Shown here: positions 12,689 through 23,500 of the stretch, piece by piece
How positions within the stretch are numbered: the stretch's first letter is position 1
How the letters are laid out: the number at the start of each line of letters is the position of its first letter
Translations under genes and position numbers: made by a program
NCBI GenBank assembly: GCA_027627225.1
Contig: CM051024.1
Span: 78,828,504 to 78,892,503, forward strand
Reading direction: 5' to 3'
DNA from: Congeria kusceri
Lineage: Eukaryota; Mollusca; Bivalvia; Myida; Dreissenidae
DNA length: 64,000 nt
The notes under the pieces: generated by a model
Told to the model about the DNA's origin: nothing
Databases searched by the model: none
Seen by the model: the letters and a program-made list of their open reading frames with translations, nothing else

Positions 12689-13792
12689 CGAGGGGCGATC
12701 AATAATTAACCCGACTGGCTTTGAATTTAATTTATTGCTTAATATAATTGAATAAAAGTTTTAGATACAAGCGTTCATTTATTATTTAATATGGAAAGAA
12801 AAAAATATATATTACAAAGCATACACTCTGAATGTTGTTCGTTGCTATAGCAACCCATACCCCTTTAAGCGGGGACGGTGTCGTAATTTTGCTTAAACGT
12901 TTCGGCGCCGATTGACGAATTCCACGTCATTGGTCAATTTTCTGACATAATTGTAGACACGACTGGCTAGCAAAACGAGTTTAAGCGTAACTGCCCGTTT
13001 CCTTTCATGGCGTCATCTGATCCAACCGGTATTATAAATTTCTGTTGTGAGCTTAAATATTCGCCGACCTAAACCTCCGAGATAATTCAGAAGACATTGG
13101 CAGGCACCAACATGTCACGAACGCATGCTTTTGAGCGCCACAGACGATTATGGGAAGGCCGTGTGTCGCTGGAAGACAAAAAAGAAGACATCAATAGATT
13201 CAACGTTTGTTGCTACAGTTAAATAGTTTGTTGATATGCGGGTCAATATTTAGGACATATGCAGACGTGTGTGATATTATACTTCACCACGACAAAGCAC
13301 CCTCCTATACCGCCGACGCAACCAATTAAGCTAGATATCGGGTTCTTGGGATTTGAACAGGTTGATCACCCTGCATACTCGCCGAACGTCGCCCCAATGG
13401 ATTTTTGCGTGCTTCCCGTTGTTAAGTCGGCATTGAAGGGCACGAGGTTTGCGACATTTGACAACCTGTCACGTGCGGTCCAGCGTGTTGTGTCCCGGTT
13501 GGATGAAGAGTGGTACATTAACCTGTTTTAGCGCCATGAAAATTTTGCGCTGATAATTATTTGAAAAGATGACAGAAACACGCCACGTCATTTTGACGTA
13601 CAGTTTTCGTCTAAGCATCCACGACTGTTGTTTTAATAATGTATGTAGATTTTTTATTTCTTGCATTACAGCTATGCAACTTTCAGATAATATAGATACA
13701 AGATTGATAAAATTTAATATCTTTTTTATTTACGTGAGCCTTGTTGTTTAAAAATAACAGCTTCAGTCCGGTAAATTCTGGATCACCCCTCG
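12689..13792 (+). mobile_element. Degenerate mariner-like DNA transposon
   Basis: Imperfect terminal inverted repeats: the left end CGAGGGGCGATCAATAATT matches the reverse complement of the right end (CGAGGGGTGATCCAGAATT), with further similarity inward (CCCGACTG versus CCGGACTG). Length about 1.1 kb. Two transposase remnants lie between them: MSRTHAFERHRRLWEGRVSL near 13112 and the C-terminal part at 13259-13531, with the middle missing. No clean TA duplication is evident. Clearly dead. Confidence 0.75.
13112..13531 (+). pseudogene. Mariner-family transposase remnant
   Basis: The first piece (from ATG at 13112) resembles the region after the helix-turn-helix of mariner transposases (FERHRRLWEGRVSLEDK). 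The second piece contains HPAYSPNVAPMDFCVLPVVK and SALKGTRF, the block around and after the final catalytic acid in mariner proteins (known family pattern HPPYSPDLAPSDY). The central catalytic portion between them is missing and the frame is broken, so this is a relic of about half the usual length of roughly 340 aa. Confidence 0.75.
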
Positions 13793-13892
13793 TTCAAGGC
13801 ATTCTTGGCATATCCAGTTGTGTCTGCATTAAAGATTTAGGAATTTCCAACAAACAGTCTTGTTAGCGTTTAATGATGTAAAGTATTATTGT

Positions 13893-14017
13893 TTACACCG
13901 TCAGTAACTGAAGGTGTATGGGATATAAACTCTCAGTGGCTTCATATCATACTCGCCCTCGTATGGATGAAGCCACTGAGGGCGTATATCCCATACACCC
14001 TTAGTTACTAAGTGTAA
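13893..14017. repeat. Long hairpin (inverted repeat, arms about 53 bp)
   Basis: The left arm TTACACCGTCAGTAACTGAA...GGTGTATGGGATATA...CTCAGTGGCTTCAT pairs with a right arm reading the same inward from 14017, with about eight mismatches and a loop of about 20 bases. Looks like a small foldback MITE. Confidence 0.85.
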
Positions 14018-17000
14018 CGAATATATCTCACCGACTACCTTTCACTGGTTTCTTTTAATTGATATCACTTTAAAAATAACGAAAAAAAAACTTACAAAAT
14101 AAGAAGAAACACATTTAAAATGACGTCACGAAAATAGACAAAATGACGTCATTAGACAACGTCATTAGACTTCTCTGGGGTATTGAAATGTACCCATGGT
14201 GTATGGAAAATACCCCATGGTCATGTGACCTCTCTTAGCCAATATAATCCCGTCATTATGTAGGACATGAGATATGTGTGTATGCTTTAAGAGTTAAAGA
14301 AACGAATCGTGGTGAAATTCATGTAAGATACAACATACAAGTTTACAATCATAGTGTGAATCAAGCGCAGAATAGACATTTGTCTCGATTAAAAAAATAT
14401 TTATATCGTAGTGAATCAGATACAAAAAATATAATATCATATATATTAGAGCTACTTGACGTATAGTAAACCAGTTTTAAGGTAATGTTTTAAAATTGTT
14501 CAGATTCTAATTATCATCACAACTTGAATAGCCATATTGCTTTGGCCAGATTCTAATTGGGTCAATTCACAAACAAGCGTTGATGATCTGATATAAAAAT
14601 TATTATTTTTGGTGTTATTATTATGGGGCTTACTTCTGTTATAAAGAGTGTAAACATTTTGAAAGTAGAATTGACCTTTGCCTTATTACAGTAGCTCCTC
14701 TGGGCTAATCAACAATTGAATGTTGTATATCTTTAAAATACATTAGATTTTTGCTATTTTCTAAAAACACAATTAATGAAAAGACCAAATAGAAGCAATA
14801 TAGTATAAATCGTAATATTAACATTTATACACGATTTCAAAGTTCTGATCCGACTGCCCGCGGATCCTTTTGAGCAGCACCCTGTACATTTTCTGTTCCT
14901 AGATCTTTGTCTATAAATGTCAGGATCGTAGTTAGGGCAAAATCGAATGTACGCCCGTGCTTGTACATGAAATATATCGGAAAATAATATTGAAGGAACT
15001 ATTCACATGTTGGGAAATAGAGAAATTCCAAAGAAAAAAAGCAACAACATAATATATATAGGGGCGAACATGAAACTGCTGACAAAAATATAATCGATAT
15101 ATTATATCGCTGCATGAATAACATTAGATGAAATAGCGAAAAGTGTAAAACGTTTTTTTTAGACTGGTGGCGGAAGCCAACGGTCTTTTGAGAGGGTAAT
15201 TTCTAGAACAGGTATCACAGGGAACTACTTTTTTTGCAGGCTACGAGTCAGTAAACCGAAAACTGAATTGGTCCTTTTTCTACCTGTGTTATTTTATATT
15301 AATTATTTAAGGGAATGTAAGTCATATGTGAAATAATGTGTATGTCATGTTATATATAACAATTACATTTTTTTAAATGTCAATTTATTACAAAATGTTA
15401 CTTCAAACAAATGACACCCCTACTCCCCTACTTTCGCTATTTGCATGTTGTGTGTAACCGAAATATTCACCTTAGTGCCCTGGAATAAAACCACTAAATA
15501 ATGAGCTACATCTGTTATTTTTAACACTTACTACTACGCTTCATCAATTATTATGCATGGCCCGTTGCAGATTGACTTGTCGACTGGCATGTATATAATT
15601 CCGACTGCATTGTATAACTAGGTTTAAAAATATATTTGTTTCTTAAAAATATTTGTATTGTGATGTCGTATACTATAGAATAGGACGCAACATTATCAAG
15701 TTTACAAATGGGAAATTGAACATACAGTCAAACAAATGATTCCATCTTAGCAAAAATGCACTTATAAATCACATGTTTTTAGTTTTTTTTGTCGCCAACA
15801 GTCTTTCTACGTTGTCAGCGTTTTGATTAAGCAATAATAACGCACTTTGCAAGGAACAACTTAAAATAAAAGCACTTTAAGGAAAAGTATGAAACATTAT
15901 CTTCAATAAATATATTTTAAAAGATATTCGGCGTCTTTGATCATTTTTATCCGTCGTATATGAGACTCGATCAGTAGGTCACACGATACTACCATAATAA
16001 AATCATGCTTTATTCCTCCGAACATATCATCATATAAATTAACGTTACCTGTTTGTAGAACTAGGAGAACTAGCTCTCTCCTGTTTCCTAAACGTATATA
16101 AAAGGTGCTGCATGCTCAGTAAAGTTATTTAAATTAAATTTCGATTTGAAGAAACCTTAAAATTATTCATTTGGAACGAAAACTCAAAATCAACATCATA
16201 AAGCAAAACATACATAAATAGTACGTAATATATTTTGTACATTAAGAATTTGAGTTTCACTTTTTGATTATATCAGTACAGTAATTTTAAATGTAATTTA
16301 CATGAGCAATACATTTGCCGTTTTGCAACGATGAATACATTTAATTCGTTTCGAGCTAAATAGGCGGATTTAGAGGAGGGCGGAAGCTGCGTACGACCCC
16401 TCTAAAATTGTCAAAAACTAGCTGTTTAAACCGAACAATAACTGAAACATGTGCATTTCGTTACAATTAAAATGTTATTTTCAATCAAACTATTTCAAAT
16501 ATAGTTTATGTTTTGTAGCAGTTTTGTTAAATTGTTCCGTTTTGCGATATTGCGTCGTTCCGATACATGTATCTTATCATGTAAGAGACAACAGCAGTTA
16601 ATTTGTTGTCAGTTCTTTAATAATTCCACCCCTCTAACTTAATATACTGGTACCGCGCCTGATATTATATTTGAAATATGGTAATATAACATGAGGTGTT
16701 TATTCTGTACCAGATTAAAACCATTTAAGACTAGGGGACTTTGGCATCAGATTATGCTACGAACATTGGAGTTATTTTCCCTTAAATGTGAAAATAAATT
16801 TTAAAATGGACTTGATGCAAGACATGGACTTTATTTTCAACAAATCTAGACTAAACTTGTAAATGGTAATATAATCTACTCGTTGGAACAAGCCGACAAG
16901 CATGACGTGACATGACGTCCCCATTATCTTTAAGAACAGCAGCATTAACACCATTCCTCCGAAACTCTCTGCGAACAGTTGGCTACCACTGTAGAAAAAA

Positions 17001-17403
17001 TATACCCAAGTCCTTACTTGTTTACGAACATGAGATCTCTGTTTTTGTCTTTTACAAGCTTTGGCAAGACAAAGAGCAGAATTAAAACGTGTATGAGAGT
17101 TAATCAGCTAGATACATTATTTAAGGATATTATTGCGAACATTCCTACATTTGTTCAAGCCTATCACAACAGTTATGCTTTCATCTTTGCCAGTAGTGAG
17201 GTGAGCCCTTTGGGCCATCATGCACCCCTTGTTTTTGATTGAAAGTCAAAACAAGTTAGGGAATGAAATAAGGGTGGTTCCAACTCCTGGTCACCTATAA
17301 CCATGCATTTTACTTTGTTCAAATATTGCTTTTGGTATTGCGTATAAACGACCTGTTGTTGATTGTAAACTTATAACATGGTCAATATTTAAAATACATA
17401 ATT
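14018..17403. other. Intergenic sequence upstream of copy B; no gene recognised
   Basis: Contains TGACGTCA-like motifs at 14120-14170 and a partly self-complementary ACCCATGG/CCATGGG stretch at 14192-14222. Open frames at 14278-14466 and 16979-17242 carry no recognisable domain. Because copy B's first coding exon starts at 17489, its promoter is presumably in this interval (inference). The interval is absent in front of copy C. Confidence 0.5.
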
Positions 17404-17488
17404 TGCGATGGGTTGTTTTACTATACCAATTTGATGATAGTAAACGATTAAATAATGTATAATATATGTTACAGGACCAGGATTTAGG

Positions 17489-17534
17489 ATGGAGATCCTA
17501 CGAAGAAACAAGTGGCTGTCGTTCGTAGTTTTAG
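17489..17534 (+). CDS. Copy B exon 1 (cytosolic tail and first half of signal anchor)
   Basis: ATG at 17489 encodes MEILRRNKWLSFVVL and ends in phase 1 at a GTAAAG donor. An AG 15 bases upstream of the ATG (TTACAG, 17468-17473) could be the acceptor of a 5'UTR intron. The same exon is at 50240-50285 in copy C with N7 changed to K. The open frame that continues past the donor runs into an (ACT/TAC)-rich repeat and is not coding. Confidence 0.75.
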
Positions 17535-20500
17535 GTAAAGTACAAACACATTCTTATTACAGCAACAAGAAAAGTACTTGCAACATCAACTACTATTACT
17601 ACAATAAAACAACCACAAATACTACTACTAGTACCTCTATTACTGCTCGAGTACTCGATTACTACTACTGCCACATCTACCACTGCCGCATTTATAATAA
17701 TAATAATGTAATGTGTAAAATATCAGCTGATGATAAGAATAATATAACGTCGAGTCTTGCGGGGGCCATTATTTTAGTCGTGCCGAACCAGATATATGAC
17801 ACAAGACACAGTAACCTGTTTTTCTATTTACCATTTCACGGTTTTCTAAAAATTACACCAAACTAGCTTATTTTTATTTATTAAAATCTAAGAGCGGCGA
17901 TGATTTTGCTGAACCGTCTTTTACATGTTCTTGTACATGTAAAGATCGATTTCTAACTGTTCGTTTGATGATACCCTATTATTTACATTTCGTAATGATA
18001 CATATTTTCACTACAAATATGTAGATTACACACACGTTCATGCAAATAATATTGTAAACGCATACTGAAATGATTTGCAACCATCAATTTTATCGGAAAA
18101 CACACGTCACCGAATTGTTTTGAGACGCCATTTGGAGTTGTGTATTGAAGTTAACATTTTCAAGATTGTGTCAAGATTGATTATAGTGTGATCAATATTT
18201 GGTAAAAATGTTTGTATCTTAACATAAACTTATCCGAGTAGCGAGTTGTAGTAAATTTATTTGGAATTTTTTTAAATAATTGTCTATGGATGCTTTATTG
18301 TTCATTACAGTAACAAAGTGCGCGTTCATGTAAATATTTAAAACTAACGTTTTTATGAGTTATGCTAATTAATAATAAATACATTATATACGTTATTGGT
18401 AATAAATTGTTTGTTTTGTTGAATCTGATTCATTTTTACTTAAACCTTTGACTTTAGTGTTGATTCAGAGTGATGAAATACACCCAATCAATGACTGATA
18501 TAAACGCTAGCGACATGATCTAAAAAAAATATATCGGGCATCTTTGCATCAGGCCGATTTCAGCATAGTGGTATGATAAATATTGAAGCTCAGGCGGGAT
18601 TTAGAAAACAATATGAGTACTGTTGATAACAAATCTTATGTTTTTATATCAAGGTAAAGGAGGTTGAAATTGTCAACACATTTGCATACATAGTCTTTAC
18701 TTCAGGCGGATCCTTTTTACCTACATATGAATCATTAGCAGAACAGGCTCTATTGTATACGCTAAAAGCAAATTTAATCCAGTTTCCGGACATTAAAGTT
18801 AGTCACCGTCTATACTTATTTGACAAACTTATTGAACGTGTTCATAATTACGGAAGTGATGTATGTGGCTTAAATAATAGTAAATGCATAGAAAGAATGC
18901 ACTTAGTTTATGCAAAACTTTGTAAGTGGTAGGACAACAGACACAAAATAATCTCATATACGGGGCGCTGGGACAAATTCCGCTTATTTAGTATCGATAT
19001 GTTAAAGTTATAAACTATTGGATTCAGTTCTACAGTGTGATCATTTTAAATTTGTCAACGTTGTACAACAGATGTTATTAAGTGATTTTGAAATGAACCG
19101 AGAAAAATGTATTGGGTCAAAATGTAAAAAACTTTATTAAAAAATCTAGGTTTTAGCGGAGTATGGTACATTCTGGGTGTTGGTGATGTTATTGTTTTTA
19201 TCTCAATTGTTAACCAAAGAATCGCCGCAATTTATATACAACATAAAATCTTCTATATACATCTAGAGGTACACAATATAGCTTATCTCGGAAATTGTGT
19301 AAACTGAACAAAGTTCAGAATTGCCTTACCACGTGTAAGAGTTTCAGCCGAAATACTAAAAGTAGAGTCAGGCAAGGCGTGCAACGTACATTTTTAAAAC
19401 CTTTCAATTGAGAACACAAGTATATTACGAATGAAGTGTGTCCAAAACAGTTATAAATATGGTAGGTGAAGATTTACTTATGAATTGCATTGCCAAAATG
19501 AATCCTTTTACTCTGAGTATATATTTTTAGAAATGTTAAGTTTGGCATTTGAACACGCATAGATAATGTTAACCCATAAATGTATATACCTTTTATGGAC
19601 ATTATTAATGTTTATGTATGTGAACCTGTATGCTATTTACCAATGCATTGTATTTACTTATAGTTGTGTATCAATGTGTACCCATGGGCATATTGCCTAA
19701 AGTATTAGAAATACTACTATTACTACTATAGATAATTTCACAAATTATTCTATTACTCTTACTACAATTTCTACTATGATTACTACTGCTTGGATAATCG
19801 ACTTGGATAAGTCACCAGTTTCAGCCGCTGCTGTTCTGTACTGGTTGATGACTGACTTCGACCCAATAGCCAGTTTTTCCCGCCATAGAGATGAAGTAGC
19901 ACACACACACTTGATAATTCCACATGCGAACGAAACAGCTTATCAACCGGTGTCACAGTCCACGCCGAATATTTCAAGGACAGTGACGAAAGGTATTGAT
20001 AGTAATATTGCTCTACAACTGTTTCCTTTCTGGTTTATATATATGTATATGTCTTTTTAGTCATTTGTTTGGCTTTTGTTCGATAAGAGTGTCAATTTGT
20101 TTTGACATTGGTAAATTTATTCTTATACACTGTCACGACTATCAATATTTATATATAATATTACATACTATGCATAGTATCATACTTTTGCATGATTATT
20201 CTCTTATATGTTTTTATGTAACACTATTATGTAAATGTATACTCATGGGCATTATTGACTCGATGTGTTTCCAATAAAACGGTAATCGTTATCTCTTAGA
20301 AACGCCCTGTGATTTTCTGCTGATAATAGGACGATTTCTGTAAACAATACACAAACGTCTATCTTTTCTTGAACTCAGTGTTACTTGTAAACACATAAAA
20401 CGTCCAGATTTATTCAGACAATTCCGACCATCGTCCATACTTTTCTGCTGAGAAATATATGACAACTGTCCCGTTCTGTTGATAATAGTAAGCATCATAC

Positions 20501-23500
20501 AAACGTCCACCATTTTTCTAATAAGTGCTAGAATCATAACGGAATGAAGCCGTTTCTGCAAAATGCAGTTCATTTCAAGAAGAATGCATACTTCTACCAT
20601 TCTTCTCATCAGTGCTAGAATCATACAAACGAAAAACCTTTTCTGCAGAATGCAGCTAATTGTAAGAATTATACAAACTTTCACCATTCTTCCCATAAGT
20701 GCTAGAATCATATAAACGAGCAACCTTTTCTGTAGAATGCAGTTAATTGTAATAATTATACCAACGTCTGCCTTTTCAAAAGCAACCCGTGCAGTAATTT
20801 GCGAGAATATTATTCTGGTCTGCTTTTCGTATAGCATTTGTTACACAGCGTACTAATACATTCCATATTGAAGTAATACAGATAACCGATATTATAAACT
20901 AAATAATATTAAAATTTTAATTATCTTACATTTTCCCATGGCAATTAAAGGGAAGATTTTGACGTTTGAATGTGCAACAACCAACATGTTATAATGACAA
21001 TTCTTCTTTAATTCAACCTAAGATAAGAAGCTCTTAACACTCTTAATCATTATGGGCTCTGAATTCATGTTGTAGACAGACTACTGAATGTAAATGTAAA
21101 TTATAATTTATATCTAAAATGAAAGAATTCGACTTGCGTTACTTCGAAAGAAATCGAACGTCTGTATTATAACATGTAACAATAAAGGTACATGTTTATA
21201 GGTCGTAAAGTTTGCACCAATTTCAACGATGATTTGATATATTTCAGAGTGAGTATTGTGAACCTACATTTAATTTAATTATGTTTTCATTTTCACAACA
21301 TGCACGCTTTTTACTTGAATGTAATATATCGGCGCTTACCTTTCATCTCTTTTCTCATAGTATTTCGTAACCTTCTTGCAGGTGTACAGAGACTTACCCC
21401 CATAGTGTACAGTGAACCTTGCAGCGGAACAATCAACGACTCACGTCGGACCACGTTATTCCACGACTATGACAAAGTACAGCACTACATATATGGTATT
21501 GCTGTCAAAGCCTTATTTCTTATAAATACAAATACTCATGCCTCAAAAGCAGATAAGATCACAATTGTATTATTACAGGAAGTATCCGCAATAATAGGCC
21601 AGAGACTTAATGCCAATGTGGTTGACCAGAGAGGAAAATACAACTGAAATCACTATTTTATTGGACATTACCTAGGCCTAGAGACACTGTGCCCAAAACA
21701 TTGAAAACAATAAACATTAAACCACAATGTATTTAAATCTAGGGCCAATATGCATTGGAAACTTCAAGTCAATAAACATCCAATCTTTACTCGATTGGAT
21801 CTAGAATCACTATGTTAATGTACGTTTACAACAATCCGATTAATTTCAGTGTTGTTATTAATTACTAATTATTAAAAATATATACACTTGTCGTACGAAT
21901 GTTATGTAAGAGGTTATGGCACTGTAGCATGGTCGCCACCACCAAATGTGTTTGCCTTTATATGTTTTCACTAAAGGCCGCTGTAGTACATGGTTGGCGA
22001 TAAATACAGGACATAATTATGGGCTGCTAAGAGTATTTTCCAACATTTATTAAAAGTCTCCTGATGCTGACCACTTTTGTTACATCAAATTCATTATGAT
22101 CTCTTTGTCTGCAAAATGTATTCTGATCACTAGACTAGATACCTTCTGTATAACTTGAGTACGTTACTTTATTGAGAAATTATTAGAGTCAAGCACCGTT
22201 ATAATGTTCGTAATTCAGAAATAAAGTACATCATGTCCTCTACTATCCCGTTGACCGGTCTGGCCGAGTCCGTTGCTAAAGATGCGGACCGTATTTTATG
22301 AGCGTTTACAGTATATGAATAAATAAGTTATCATATTCATACCTTGTTTTCCGTATAATACAGCATTTACAAATACTTTTATCCTACATATGTGTAAGAT
22401 AACATTTAGATCGTTTTCATTGGCTACACATTCTTTGATCTTTTGGTAAATTTATAAGCCTTTTTTTCGTTTAAAAGCATGTGATCAAAAGGCTTGCTTA
22501 CTAACACAATTCCTGAAATCGTTTAATAAATTATGGTATGTAATGACAACTATTGTGAGTTCCTATATATAATACAAATTTCTATCATCCTGTATTTATT
22601 TGCCAGACTTATTCGGGAACTTGTCAGACATAAACGCGCTACCTAAAGACGCTGACCCAGTGTTTATAACTGGAGTTTCGTCTAATCACTTACACGAGTC
22701 CCTAGACATGTTCGAGAACTTCAATTCTGTGGTGAGGAAAATGAAACCAAAACTGAGAATGATATTTTATGACTTGGGGCTTCAAGCTGGCGAACCAGAA
22801 AAAGTAAGGCTATCAGATGGTCTCTTAAACATCTAAACTGAATGTTATTTCTTTACGCCTTCAATTTTAAAAACACAATACCTTGTGCCAAATTCAGAAC
22901 ACTTTAAAATGATAATTAGGTATAATTTAAAAAGGAATTTGTTTCTTTTCCTTTTTTCAATTATCGATGTTTCCCAGGATTTTGTCAGGAATAACATTTT
23001 GTAAATTAATTGTTAACGGATTGGTCAATGATAGTATAAATACTTTTCGAAAGATCGATTACATTGAATGATATAATGAATCACAAAGATGCAATGATTG
23101 GTTGGAAGGATAGAAAGCGGCATTTTGTAATAGATCGTTTTTAATGCGGTAACAACTATGTATTTCGGATCCGCTACCTTATTTGCTCCTTTATTTAAAA
23201 TGTTTTTATCATCAGCGATACTCGTTAAGTTGCCAATCTAAGATCATAATCTTTAAGTGTTTTCTTGACTAGTTTCCTAAAATTTAATGTACATGTTTTG
23301 TCATAATTATAATGTTTCAGTCTTTTAGTCAATTCTGAGTTTCGGTGTTTTTAAGTTTCAGGAAGCTCATTTTGGAATACATTTATACGATGTTTCGCTT
23401 CGTTTTTTTTTATTAAAATGAGTTTCCGTTTAACAATGCGGCTACGGTTGCAAAATCAAAACATGAACCATAGCAGTATTTCTTCAGCAAGAGGAAGTAT

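Noticed and set aside
16979..17242. 87-codon open frame just upstream of copy B
   Set aside because: No domain or duplicate and it precedes the supported start exon without a consistent splice link.
17489..17866. 125-codon reading of exon 1 continued through its donor
   Set aside because: After 15 codons it enters TAC/ACT-rich and AAT-rich simple sequence; the phase-1 donor at 17535 and the matching exon 2 give a better protein.
18612..18657. ATG-initiated short frame (MSTVDNKSY) leading into a GTAAAGG donor before the cassette exon
   Set aside because: Possible alternative first exon but only 14 codons, with phase (2) not matching the cassette's phase 1.
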